Made by a program: the position numbers and the translations under genes
Shown: positions 16,977 to 25,882 of the stretch, piece by piece
How positions within the stretch are numbered: the stretch's first letter is position 1
Layout: every line of letters starts with the position of its first letter
The notes under the pieces: model-generated
The model's input: only the letters and a program-made list of their open reading frames with translations
Told to the model about the DNA's origin: nothing
The model's database searches: none
Assembly (NCBI RefSeq): GCF_008180415.1
Contig: NZ_VTEI01000003.1
Span: 242,210-306,209 of the forward strand
DNA length: 64,000 bases
Reading direction: 5' to 3'
Source: Rossellomorea vietnamensis
GTDB taxonomy: Bacteria > Bacillota > Bacilli > Bacillales > Bacillaceae_B

Positions 16977-18190
16977 CGCTTCCGGGTACACCTTCAGGCC
17001 ATATTTAGCAACTTATGTATCCAGCCGCATCTTCTGAATACATATCTCTACCTAAAACCTCAACTCATGTACTCACACCACGCCCTTGGGTACATATCTC
17101 CTCCTAAAAACCTTTACTCATGTATCCACACCTCGCTTCTGGATACACATCTCTACCTAAAAACCTCCACTCATGTACCCACACTACGTCCCTGGGTACA
17201 CATCTCCCCTCAAATCTATCAACTCATGTATCCACACCTCGCTTCTGGATACACATCTCCTCCTAAATCCACCAACTCATGTATCCACACCACGCCCTTG
17301 GGTACATATCTCCTCCTAAAAACCTCTACTCATGTATCCACACTACGTCCCTGGGTACACATCTCCCCTCAAATCTATCAACTCATGTATCCACATTACG
17401 CCTCTGGATACACATCTCTACCTAAAAACCTCCACTCATGTATCCACACCTCGCTTCTGGATACACATCTCCCCTCAAATCTATCAACTCATGTATCCAT
17501 ATTACGCCCCTGGATACATATCTCTACCTAAAAACCTCCACTCATGTATCCACACCTCGCTTCTGGATACACATCTCCTCCTAAATCCACCAACTCATGT
17601 ATCCACACCACGCCCTTGGGTACATATCTCCTCCTAAAAACCTCTACTCATGTATCCACACCTCGCTTCTGGATACACATCTCCTCCTAAATCCACCAAC
17701 TCATGTATCCACATGACGCTTCTGGATACACATCCCCCCTCAAATCTACCAACTCATGTATCCACACCTCGCTTCTGGATACACATCTCTACCTAAAAAC
17801 CTCCACTCATGTACCCACACTACGTCCCTGGGTACACATCTCCCCTCAAATCTATCAACTCATGTATCCACACCTCGCTTCTGGATACACATCTCTCCTC
17901 AAATCTACCCACTCATGTATCCACACCTCGCTCCTGGATACACATCTCCTCCTAAATCCACCAACTCATGTATCCACACCACGTTCCTGGGTACACATCT
18001 CCCCTCAAATCTATCAACTCATGTATCCACACCTCGCTCTTGGATACACGTCTCCTCCCAAATCCACCAACCAACTCATGTATCCACACCACGCCCTTGG
18101 ATACACATCTCTCCTCAAATCTATCAACTCATGTACCCACATCCACTCCTAGGCACAATCTACGTCTATAAATCTCCACTCATGCACCCA
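16977..18190. repeat. R2: tandem array of ~53-bp hairpin units (about 21-22 copies)
   Basis: Units read TGTATCC, 13-14 bases, GGATACA, then CATCTCCTCCTAAATCCACC or CATCTCCCCTCAAATCTATC and AACTCA. In most units the arms pair perfectly (TATCC/GGATA); some change together to TACCC/GGGTA, and a few are TATCC/GGGTA. I saw no TACCC/GGATA unit in R2. It lies in the gap between the divergent oxidoreductase (-) and DUF1659 (+) genes. Forward open frames here are repeat artefacts. Confidence 0.93.
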
Positions 18191-18319
18191 GCCCAAACCC
18201 TATCAAAAAACACCCTTGCCACCCAACCCGGTTTTCCTGCTTCAAAAATAAAAACCGAATTTCAGGTGTCCTTTTCCCTCCCTCCCCTCTACATAGAAGG
18301 TGAAAGGAGGTGAGACAAA

Positions 18320-18538
18320 ATGGCAACTGCAGATTTGAGAACAATCAAACTGAAAATGATCTTTGACAATGGAGTGGACGAGAAAGGCAAGCCGAAACTC
18401 TCAAGCAGAACGTACGGCAACATCAACTACGCTTCCACACCAGACGAAATTCTTCAGGCGGCCCAAGCATTGGCGGGGCTCAGCTCCAGGCCGCTATGGC
18501 TGGTAGAGAAGAATGACAGCTACGACATCAACGCGTAA
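18320..18538 (+). CDS. DUF1659-family small protein
   Basis: 72 residues, beginning MATADLRTIKLKMIFDNG and containing SSRTYGNINYASTPDEI. This matches the DUF1659 family, small Bacillus proteins found beside DUF2922 and YvrJ; function unknown. RBS AAAGGAGGTG lies about 8 nt before the ATG. First of a three-gene run directly downstream of array R2. Confidence 0.88.
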   Translation: MATADLRTIKLKMIFDNGVDEKGKPKLSSRTYGNINYASTPDEILQAAQALAGLSSRPLWLVEKNDSYDINA

Positions 18539-18576
18539 GCAGCATTGAGACTTAATAGAAAGGAGGTGAAATAAAA

Positions 18577-18792
18577 ATGGCTAAAGCATTGGAATTGCAA
18601 TTCATTACCCAGCTTGGCAAAACGGCTCGTGTATCCATCGATGCACCTATTGAGCCAGTGGATACTGATCAGGTGAAACAGGTAATGGACACTCTTATCG
18701 CCACAAATGTCATTCAGAGTAGCAGCGGCCCTCTTGTTACTGCCGAGGGAGCTCGTGTCATCGAGCGCAATGTCACGGAATACGAAGTGTAA
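18577..18792 (+). CDS. DUF2922-family small protein
   Basis: 71 residues (MAKALELQFITQLGKTARVS..., then IERNVTEYEV), matching DUF2922. RBS GAAAGGAGGTG lies about 11 nt before the ATG. It follows DUF1659 by 38 bp, as in other Bacillus genomes. Function unknown. Confidence 0.88.
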   Translation: MAKALELQFITQLGKTARVSIDAPIEPVDTDQVKQVMDTLIATNVIQSSSGPLVTAEGARVIERNVTEYEV

Positions 18793-18797
18793 TGATG

Positions 18798-18840
18798 AAA
18801 AGGTGCCCGGCGGCTAATGCTAATGGGCACCTTATTTTTT
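18798..18840 (+). terminator. Intrinsic terminator between DUF2922 and YvrJ genes
   Basis: AAGGTGCCC, 16-base loop, GGGCACCTT, ATTTTTT. It would cut expression of the downstream YvrJ gene relative to the first two genes. Confidence 0.85.
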
Positions 18841-18860
18841 GAAAAAAGGGGGTGATTACG

Positions 18861-19001
18861 TTGGAACAAGCGATTTCCTTCATTTCAGAGGTAGGCTTTC
18901 CGATTGTCGTGACCATGTATCTGCTTCATAGAATTGAAACAAAGCTTGAAGCGGTCATTGATTCGATCAGAACACTGCCGCAAGAGATGAAGAATCAATA
19001 A
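18861..19001 (+). CDS. yvrJ: YvrJ-family small membrane protein (46 aa)
   Basis: TTG start with GGGGGTG 7 nt upstream. Product MEQAISFISEVGFPIVVTMY... then LLHRIETKLEAVIDSI. The short hydrophobic N-terminus followed by an amphipathic helix is the YvrJ signature; no signal peptide. Third member of the DUF1659/DUF2922/YvrJ trio. A decayed copy of the same gene lies at 48884-48970. Confidence 0.85.
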   Translation: MEQAISFISEVGFPIVVTMYLLHRIETKLEAVIDSIRTLPQEMKNQ

Positions 19002-19003
19002 TG

Positions 19004-19052
19004 AAAAAGAGCGCTTATTGGATTGGTCTTAATCAAATAAGCGCTCTTTTGA
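19004..19052 (+). terminator. Intrinsic terminator after YvrJ
   Basis: AAAAGAGCGCTTATT, 17-base loop, AATAAGCGCTCTTTT: a 15-bp stem ending in T residues. Confidence 0.92.
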
Positions 19053-19168
19053 AATGACTTAATTACCCCACAACTCTTCCAACATGATTTTCCTCATGAA
19101 GTCCTGCTTTATTTTCTAGAAGTATTAACACAAACATTTATCGATGTAAATATCGTAAAATAAGGCTC

Positions 19169-19306
19169 TCAGCCAAACATCCCCTTAAAGGATCTTATCA
19201 ACTTAAGTGCTTTTTCATTCTCTTTGGTCATTACCGTTATCCCTGTAAAACGTGTCACTTTCTTGGGCGCAGCCTTTTCCAGTCTCTTTTCGGGCACCAT
19301 TGCCAT
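19169..19306 (-). CDS. Possible small basic protein (45 aa)
   Basis: A minus-strand frame, MAMVPEKRLEKAAPKKVTRF... ending IRSFKGMFG, starts 17 bp after the stop of the ECF S-component gene. It is Lys/Arg-rich. No good RBS is visible and its start lies within a GGGACAGG-type repeat, so it may be fortuitous. Not recognised. Confidence 0.3.
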   Translation of the reverse strand: MAMVPEKRLEKAAPKKVTRFTGITVMTKENEKALKLIRSFKGMFG

Positions 19307-19322
19307 GCCAAGAAACCTGTCC

Positions 19323-20012
19323 CTACGTCCCCTGAAACAACCCATACTTCACCTTAAACCGGCCGATGATCTTCATCCAGCTGGCACTGAACACCCAGAT
19401 GAAGAAGACATTGCAGACAGCATGGGCAAGGTCAAAATAAAAGCTGGTGCTGTAGTATAAGAGTATTGCCGGCCAGTTGAATTCCTGGATGACACCGACA
19501 ACGAACCACAGATTCATGATCCACCCGAATCCAATTCCAGCAACGAACCCAAAGATACAGCGCCCTATTTTATTCTGCATGAATCTGGTGTTTCCGAGAA
19601 GTCCTGCAGTGAGGCCAATCATGCCCCAAGCATACATCTGCCAAGGCGTCCACGGTCCATGTCCAAGAAACAGATTGGAAACGATGGCCGCCAGCGTGCC
19701 GACGACGAATCCGCTTTGGGGCCCGAGTACCATGGCTGCCATGATGATGACAAAGGTTGTAGGCTGCACACTAGGAATGGATGCAAAAGGGACGCGGCTG
19801 ACAGCGGCGATTGCGGCGAGTATGGCTATCACGACCAGTTCTCTGCTCATCACCTGCCTCGCAGAGAAACGGATCATAAGCGGGAGAAAGGAAGCCGCCA
19901 TGATCAATAGACTTAATGCCAGGTAATGCTGCTGGTTAAGCAACGGAAAACCAGCGAGAAGGACGAAAATCAGAATGGCAATGCCAATCAAGATCGGCTT
20001 TGAACGTGCCAT
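19323..20012 (-). CDS. ECF transporter S component, probably cobalamin-specific (CbrT-like)
   Basis: 229 residues, almost entirely membrane-spanning (about six helices), with RVPFASIPSVQPTTFVIIMA and GPQSGFVVGTLAAIVSNLFLGHGPWTPWQM, which fit ECF S components. S subunits bind the vitamin and dock on the T/A module. Vitamin choice comes from context: the operon starts with a cobalamin riboswitch and encodes intrinsic-factor-like surface proteins. It overlaps the end of the ATPase gene by 25 bp. Confidence 0.85.
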   Translation of the reverse strand: MARSKPILIGIAILIFVLLAGFPLLNQQHYLALSLLIMAASFLPLMIRFSARQVMSRELVVIAILAAIAAVSRVPFASIPSVQPTTFVIIMAAMVLGPQSGFVVGTLAAIVSNLFLGHGPWTPWQMYAWGMIGLTAGLLGNTRFMQNKIGRCIFGFVAGIGFGWIMNLWFVVGVIQEFNWPAILLYYSTSFYFDLAHAVCNVFFIWVFSASWMKIIGRFKVKYGLFQGT

Positions 20013-21637
20013 AGGCTCTTCGCCTCCTCTAAAGTCACTACTGGGCTCACATGGCTGTTTCGTGTCACCCTATTCACGACGGTCGTATAATAGGTATTTT
20101 CGTGGAAAAAATCTCTCGTTCTCTCCGTTACGGTAATCTCTCCTTGGAAGAGCATGCTGCATCTGGTTGCATGGTTTGCGGCAAATTCGATGTCATGAGT
20201 GACCATCACGACAGTAAGTCCTTCTTTTACCAGAACGGAGATGATTTCTCCGAATGCTTTTTTGGATTGAGGGTCAAGTCCTTTGGTCGGCTCATCGATC
20301 AGCAAGATTTTCGGCTCCGCCAGCAGGCTGCCAATTAAAGCTGCCTTCTGTAATTCCCCTCCGCTCAGGTCATACGGATGGCGGTCCTGCAGATGCCGGA
20401 TATTTAACTTTTCCAGGAGTTCCTGAATCCGCTCTTCAGCATGGGCCAGGCCATGCTCCTCCGCTATGTGGTTAAATTCCTTTTTAATTGTATCCTGAAT
20501 AAAAAACACCTTTGGATTTTGCGGAAGATAGCTCACTCTTTCCGGGAAGCGTTTTTTCACCTTTTTTCCGTTGAACTTCATCCGGCCGTGCTGTGCTTTC
20601 AGAATGCCGCCGATCACCTTCAGCAGGGTGGATTTCCCGGTGCCGTTCGCTCCGACGATGGCGAGCCATTCTCCTTCATAAATAGTAAGATTCAAGTTAT
20701 GAAGCACGGGCGCAGTATGTTTATCATACTGGAAATCAATTTCATTCAGTTCAAGGATGGGAGAGCCAAACACAGACGTTTCCCCAGCGGGTTCGCGGCA
20801 CTGAATAGTCTGGCCTTGCAGCCACTGTCTCGTTTCTTTTACATTAAGAGGAACATTTTCTGTAAGTCCGCCCGTATGAAAATCAAGATATAATAGCGCG
20901 GTGCTTGGCAAGAAACTCTTCATAATTTCATGGTTTCGAAGAGCCTGCACAATTCCTGCGGGTGCCATGTCATGCAGCAATTCTCCATTTTCAAGCATGA
21001 TGACTCTGTTTGCGACGGTAAACAGCTCATCCAGACGATGCTCCACGATGACAATCGTGATGCCGAACTCTTCATTCAAGCGCTGCAGCATATGAATGAA
21101 CTCTTTTGCGGCAATGGGGTCAAGCTGGGCAGTCGGTTCATCCAACAGCAAAACCTTGGGCTCGAGCAGCAGAACTGCAGCTAAGTTGACCAATTGTTTT
21201 TGACCACCTGAAAGCTCATCCGTCCGTTTGTGCAAAAGATGATTCAACCCGAAGAAATTCACCATCTCAGCAACTTTTTTCCGCATTTGCTCTGTTGTGA
21301 ATCCCAAATTCTCCATACCAAAAATTAGTTCTTCCAACACATTGTCCATGGCAATTTGGTTCTCCGGATCCTGAAATACCATTCCCAGATCCTTGGCTTT
21401 CATCCGCAAATCGAGATCTTCCATCGGTCTTTTTTGAAAGGAGAGGGAGCCCTCTAGTTTCCCATGCGGGGCAATTTCCGGTTTAAACAGGCGAAGCAAG
21501 GTCGATTTACCGCTTCCGGAAGGACCGCAAAGGACGACAAATTCCCCTTGCTGCACACTTATGCTGATGTTGTTTAATGCTTTTTCCTCAGCTTCGGGAT
21601 ACGTGAAACTTACACGATGTGCCGAAAGTATTTCCAT
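19988..21637 (-). CDS. ECF transporter ATPase, two ABC domains fused (EcfA-EcfA')
   Basis: About 549 residues. Domain 1: Walker [19 protein letters not shown] signature, LLLDEPTAQLDP; domain 2: GANGTGKST, LSGGELQKAA signature, LLIDEPTKGLDP. The two halves are separate genes in most ECF systems and fused here. I chose ATG 21637 (8 nt after AGGAG) because the longer open frame would overlap ecfT by 100 bp instead of 28. ATP hydrolysis drives vitamin uptake through the T subunit. Confidence 0.93.
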   Translation of the reverse strand: MEILSAHRVSFTYPEAEEKALNNISISVQQGEFVVLCGPSGSGKSTLLRLFKPEIAPHGKLEGSLSFQKRPMEDLDLRMKAKDLGMVFQDPENQIAMDNVLEELIFGMENLGFTTEQMRKKVAEMVNFFGLNHLLHKRTDELSGGQKQLVNLAAVLLLEPKVLLLDEPTAQLDPIAAKEFIHMLQRLNEEFGITIVIVEHRLDELFTVANRVIMLENGELLHDMAPAGIVQALRNHEIMKSFLPSTALLYLDFHTGGLTENVPLNVKETRQWLQGQTIQCREPAGETSVFGSPILELNEIDFQYDKHTAPVLHNLNLTIYEGEWLAIVGANGTGKSTLLKVIGGILKAQHGRMKFNGKKVKKRFPERVSYLPQNPKVFFIQDTIKKEFNHIAEEHGLAHAEERIQELLEKLNIRHLQDRHPYDLSGGELQKAALIGSLLAEPKILLIDEPTKGLDPQSKKAFGEIISVLVKEGLTVVMVTHDIEFAANHATRCSMLFQGEITVTERTRDFFHENTYYTTVVNRVTRNSHVSPVVTLEEAKSLWHVQSRS

Positions 21638-22497
21638 TTGACCATCTCCTTTCCTTCCGTCCAGACTGGAAACCCAATTAACAGCGACCAAATCGCTAAA
21701 TAAAACCATTCTCTGCCGTATAACCGCACTGGTTCAAGGACCGGCAGCAATGTCATTACCCCATCACCCAGCCACCAGCCAAACAGGACGAGCGAACCGC
21801 TTACCAGAAGAAAGGCAAGGGCCATCCAGTCCCTTTTTTTCATATAAAACGGCTGGTATTTACTGCGCTTTCCAATCCCATAGCCCCTCGCTGTCATGGA
21901 ATCCGCCGTTTGTATCGACTCTTCCAGCGACCATGTCAGAAGAATTTGCAGAAGCAGCATTCCTGCCCGGGCCCTGCTTTTCCATGATCCGCTCTTAACG
22001 GACATCCCCTTTACTCCTTGTACATCACTGATTTCATTGAGCCTTTTCCTCAGCAGCGGAACGAACCTCATGGACAACATGATCAGGAGCGCCCACTGCG
22101 GCAGGATCCTCGAGAATAGAAACACGAATTTATCGGGTGTGATGACTAAATTAAAGGTAATGAACAGGGTGAGGATCCCGACAAGGGTCAAGGCAATGAT
22201 CACGCCCTGCCATACAGCCTCCAGAAATACTTGATTTTCAAAAAAATAAAATAAAATATGATTGCCGCGCCGATTAAAAAAGGGTGTCAGCAGCAAAGTA
22301 AGCACACCCATAAAAACAATTGGAATCACCCATTTTTTCAATTCCCTGCCCCCGTCAAGCATCCAATTGATGAGGATGATCATCAAGGCGGATGCTGCCA
22401 GGAATACCGGATGCTGATTTAGCATGATTCCCGCTATTGCCAGGATATAGTATAGAAGCAGGATAACAGGATGAAACGATCGAAATCCCCGTATCAT
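21610..22497 (-). CDS. ecfT: ECF transporter transmembrane (T) component
   Basis: 295 residues with several membrane helices and the coupling-helix motifs SWSLEESIQTADSMTARGYG and an upstream MSMRFVPLLRKRLNEI, where the A-R-G type signature contacts the ATPase. It couples ATP hydrolysis to the S component. It overlaps the ATPase gene by 28 bp and follows the DUF4430 lipoprotein gene by 28 bp, all in the riboswitch operon. Confidence 0.9.
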   Translation of the reverse strand: MIRGFRSFHPVILLLYYILAIAGIMLNQHPVFLAASALMIILINWMLDGGRELKKWVIPIVFMGVLTLLLTPFFNRRGNHILFYFFENQVFLEAVWQGVIIALTLVGILTLFITFNLVITPDKFVFLFSRILPQWALLIMLSMRFVPLLRKRLNEISDVQGVKGMSVKSGSWKSRARAGMLLLQILLTWSLEESIQTADSMTARGYGIGKRSKYQPFYMKKRDWMALAFLLVSGSLVLFGWWLGDGVMTLLPVLEPVRLYGREWFYLAIWSLLIGFPVWTEGKEMVKWKYFRHIV

Positions 22498-22525
22498 TTT
22501 GACTCAACTCAATCCTCTGATTTAG

Positions 22526-23365
22526 CTATTCTGTATAATTTTTCGTATAATGCCACTTGATAGCCTGTCCCGGCGTCACTCCGTATATGCCGGTACTTCT
22601 GTCTAATTTTTTTCCATCGACGGACACTTCCCATCCGCTCAGCGGCCCCTGGTCCATTTCAAATAAGTTATCAATTCCTTCAACATAAGCAGTCGCATTT
22701 GATCCGCTGACACTCAGTTGAATGCCTTTTGCTTTGGTAATCTTCTGTGTGACAGACAGAACCGTATCACCTTCGGATATCTCAACTGCTGTCACAGGAA
22801 GGATCGTCCCTTTTACATCCGGAGCAGCAATGGTGATCGTGACGGTTTGTTTTGGTTTCTCAGGTTGTTTTGGAGGTTCCTGTTTTGGCGGGGGTGTTTT
22901 TTCCTCCTGCTTTGGCGGAGAAGTTTTTTCTTCCTGCTTAACAGGCTTTTCCTCTTCTTTCTTTTGAGAGCTGGAAGAGGACGTTTCTTCCTTAGGATTC
23001 TTTGCCTCGCTGCTTTCTGATCGTGCTGGTTCAGCCTGCTTTTTTTCAGCCGATTGTTCGGAAGGTTCCGGTTTGGCAGGTGTATTGGTGGTGGTTGAAT
23101 TCTCTTGAACGGATTCGTTGCTGCTTTCCTTCTCGGAAGCTTCCTCTGTTGCCTTACTGTCATTCTCACCATCGTCAATTGAGGCTTCTTTCTCTGTGTC
23201 GGTTTCTTCCTTTTCAGCTATTGGGTCATCGAAAGCTTCTTTTTCTGCTGTTTCTTCAGACTGTTGACCGCTGGCATTCTCACCTGGTGCCCCGACCTCG
23301 TCTTTCGCACATCCGGCCAGTACCAAAAGGAGCAGCATCAGCGCTGCAATAATTAATCGTTTCAC
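22526..23365 (-). CDS. DUF4430 lipoprotein, probable cobalamin-binding surface protein
   Basis: 279 residues. MKRLIIAALMLLLLVLAGC is a lipoprotein signal. Residues about 25-170 are a low-complexity Glu/Lys/Ser/Pro linker (KQEEKTPPPKQ), a spacer through the wall. The C-terminal 105 residues (VTITIAAPDVKGT ... GPLSGWEVSVDGKKL) form a DUF4430 domain, the fold of the C-terminal half of intrinsic factor and transcobalamin. It probably hands cobalamin to the ECF transporter encoded downstream. Confidence 0.85.
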   Translation of the reverse strand: MKRLIIAALMLLLLVLAGCAKDEVGAPGENASGQQSEETAEKEAFDDPIAEKEETDTEKEASIDDGENDSKATEEASEKESSNESVQENSTTTNTPAKPEPSEQSAEKKQAEPARSESSEAKNPKEETSSSSSQKKEEEKPVKQEEKTSPPKQEEKTPPPKQEPPKQPEKPKQTVTITIAAPDVKGTILPVTAVEISEGDTVLSVTQKITKAKGIQLSVSGSNATAYVEGIDNLFEMDQGPLSGWEVSVDGKKLDRSTGIYGVTPGQAIKWHYTKNYTE

Positions 23366-23434
23366 TCTTCATCCTCCTCTCCTTACAATGAATGAGGGTA
23401 ATTCATCCATAAGGATAAATTACCCAATTATCAA

Positions 23435-25426
23435 TTATGCCGTTTTTCTTTTACGGTTAAGATAGAAAAGAATGAAGCCGATCAACAGCAACCCAAGACC
23501 AGCGATCATAATCGCCATCGTGTTTGTTCCTGTTTCAGGCAGTTTCTTTCCTTCTGTTTTCTTAACTGGTGTTGTTTTTGCTGCAGATTCATCATCATTT
23601 GGCTTTTGAACTTCATCGTTATCATCCTGATCACTTGGCTGTTCAGTCTGCTCTGGATCAGATTCATTTGGCTGTCCTGTTTCAGGCTGTTCTGGCTCAG
23701 CTTCACCCGGCTGCTCCGTTTCAGGCTGCTCTGGATCTTCAGGAGTTTCACCGCTTTCCAGATCAAACTGGTAAACCAGTCCGCTTCCGTTCACGAAGTT
23801 TTGGTACGCTGCCAAAGCCAATAACGCTTGCTGAGTCGACATGGAACTGGAAGCCTCATCATCTTGCAAATGACTGAAGCCGCCATCAGCCTGCTTGAAC
23901 TTCATTAAGTGCTGAAGAAGATTTCCACCCTCTTTAGTGAAGGCTTCCCCGCTAGGATCCACTCCTGCAGAAGCAAGACCTATTATTGCCTGTGAGATGG
24001 ATTCGCTGGCATCTCCTCCATTTGACTCGATGTTATATCCGCCAGTCTCTCCCTGAGCTTCAGAAAGATACGTAACCGCACGATCCATTGCTGCCTTTAC
24101 TTCAGCCTGTTCCTTGTAAGGAGCTAATGCAGCCAATGCCATTCCCGTAATATCAGGGCTCGGAGCCGAACCGACGAAGCTCCAGCCGCCGCCATCCAGT
24201 TCAAGATCCAGGATTCCTTCCACTTGTTCCTCCCTGAAGCCTTCTGGTGTTTCGTATTGCCCGCTGTCAACTGCCAGCAGTGCATAGATATTCATGTTGA
24301 TTATTGGATTATCTAAGCTGGCATGGCTGACTAATGCCTCTACCAAATCATATCCTTCGACAGAGGATGCATCCTGGCCTGCCGCCGATAGTCCCATGAT
24401 TACTTTTTCCAAATCATAAATATTTCGGAAGTTTCCTTCTACCGATTTCACTCTTTCTTTCACACTTGTTACATATGAAGATGGGATTTCTTCATTAGCA
24501 TTCGCCAGTCCCCAAACCCACCATTCGTTTCCGTAAGTGACAGAAACATTAGTCGTTTTAATATATGATAAAATATTTGCGATATTTTCGTTGATGACTT
24601 GATCTGTTATCGGATCCGCTTCTTCCACTGGTTCAGTTGGTTCCGGATCTGCAGGCTCTTCCGGTTCACCCGGCTCCTCAGGATCTGGCTCAGACGGCGG
24701 TTCATAGGTGTGAAGTGTCAATTGCACGTGATCATCCGGCTGGATTGTATAATCTACGATACTGCTGTTTAAATCACTGCCATTTACACCTACACTCCAA
24801 TAATCATTGGCGCCCAACTCTGTATTTTCGATATTATTGATATACGTAAAAAAGGTGTTATCCACTGTAGCTTGTACAGATAGATCATGCTTGGAAGCCG
24901 CCTGAATTAAGGCACCGTATGCACTGGCTCCTTCCATCAGTTCCACTGATTCTTCAGAAATCATTTCAGCTCCATCTTTTCCGATGACTGAAACTTTGGC
25001 CGTTACAGAAGGACTTGGCCATTCTGTAATAGCAAACAGGTAATGGTCCCCGTTGGCAGCCTTATGGGTAGAAGCACCGACCTCTGCACCTATTCCATTA
25101 ATATTGAAAGACCAGTAAGCATCTCCCGTTGGAGAAGCCCCTCCAATGCCTGTAATAAAAGCCCCATACTCACCCATGGTTGCTTCAATTTCTGCATCAT
25201 TCTTTTCACCGGCTTCCTGCAAGACATCATAAGCCGTTTCCCCTTCTTCTATCTCTACGGCTGTCAATGGTAAAACAACCTCACCATTTTCATCAATTGC
25301 TTTAATCGTCACGGCGTTATCAAGTGCAGCCGCATTAGCAGCAGGCTGAACAAACGCCAAATTGCCCATGATCAGCATCAGAACAGCAAACAGAACCGTC
25401 CAACGCTGCATAATTCCCTTGTTCAT
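23435..25426 (-). CDS. LPXTG-anchored intrinsic-factor-like protein (two DUF4430 domains plus alpha/alpha-barrel)
   Basis: About 663 residues from the ATG near 25426, preceded by a GGGGAG-type RBS; the frame extends further upstream through the riboswitch leader but is not likely translated. Order: signal peptide; two DUF4430 domains (each with a YWSFNINGIG or YWSVGVNGSD core); a Pro/Glu linker; an alpha/alpha-toroid of the prenyltransferase/squalene-cyclase type (LDLELDGGGWSFVGSAPSPDI, NGGDASESISQAIIGLASAG); an acidic Glu/Gln/Pro linker; then LPETG, a hydrophobic stretch and a basic tail. Intrinsic factor has the same two folds in reverse order. Sortase would link it to peptidoglycan. Cobalamin binding is inferred from architecture and the riboswitch. 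Confidence 0.88.
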   Translation of the reverse strand: MNKGIMQRWTVLFAVLMLIMGNLAFVQPAANAAALDNAVTIKAIDENGEVVLPLTAVEIEEGETAYDVLQEAGEKNDAEIEATMGEYGAFITGIGGASPTGDAYWSFNINGIGAEVGASTHKAANGDHYLFAITEWPSPSVTAKVSVIGKDGAEMISEESVELMEGASAYGALIQAASKHDLSVQATVDNTFFTYINNIENTELGANDYWSVGVNGSDLNSSIVDYTIQPDDHVQLTLHTYEPPSEPDPEEPGEPEEPADPEPTEPVEEADPITDQVINENIANILSYIKTTNVSVTYGNEWWVWGLANANEEIPSSYVTSVKERVKSVEGNFRNIYDLEKVIMGLSAAGQDASSVEGYDLVEALVSHASLDNPIINMNIYALLAVDSGQYETPEGFREEQVEGILDLELDGGGWSFVGSAPSPDITGMALAALAPYKEQAEVKAAMDRAVTYLSEAQGETGGYNIESNGGDASESISQAIIGLASAGVDPSGEAFTKEGGNLLQHLMKFKQADGGFSHLQDDEASSSMSTQQALLALAAYQNFVNGSGLVYQFDLESGETPEDPEQPETEQPGEAEPEQPETGQPNESDPEQTEQPSDQDDNDEVQKPNDDESAAKTTPVKKTEGKKLPETGTNTMAIMIAGLGLLLIGFILFYLNRKRKTA

Positions 25427-25454
25427 CGAAAATTCTCCCCTTATATCATATTTA

Positions 25455-25492
25455 CGCAAAAAAAATACACCCCTTCTCCAAGAGTGTGTGTA
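25455..25492 (-). terminator. Riboswitch expression-platform terminator
   Basis: On the minus strand ACACTC, TTGGAGAA, GGGTGT is followed by A then eight T residues, between the cobalamin aptamer and the ATG. It suggests transcription-termination control by the riboswitch. Confidence 0.65.
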
Positions 25493-25574
25493 CACAGCAG
25501 GTTCCAACTCATTATGCACAAGACAGCATAATGCCAGAACCGTTGTACACCTCCCTATCCGCGTAGGTCGAATG

Positions 25575-25735
25575 GCGTCAAAAATAGGCAGGTCTCCTGG
25601 CTCATGATCATCGCTTTCTATCACCTTCCCATCTTTAGACAGTGGTATTTTAATAGAAAACTCCCATATACAGTGGCGGGACCGCGCCGGAATTTCACCG
25701 GACTTCCCTTTTAATGATTCACTTCCATAGATTCA
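25575..25735 (-). promoter_or_regulatory. Cobalamin (AdoCbl) riboswitch
   Basis: Reading the minus strand, the conserved aptamer elements appear in order: AAGGGAAGTCCGGTGAAATT, CCGGCGCGGTCCCGCCACTG (B12-box core), and later GAGCCAGGAGACCTGCC. It lies in the leader of the DUF4430/ECF genes. When cobalamin is bound the operon should be switched off, so the transporter and surface binders are made under B12 limitation. This identifies the likely ECF substrate. Confidence 0.93.
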
Positions 25736-25882
25736 TAATCTACAGCAAATCAAACCTATTCTTTCCGTATTCAGTTATCTCTAGCATAGTGAAAGTTGCA
25801 GAAATTGTCAATAGCGGGACGGGCGAACGGAGGATTGGGAGAGAGGGTGCAGTTTATTATCACCGTGTCTCGTCTAGTCACC

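Noticed and set aside
16950-18313. Forward open frames over array R2 (Tyr/His/Pro-rich peptides)
   Set aside because: Produced by the 53-bp repeat in rotating frames; no RBS and no independent protein-like sequence.
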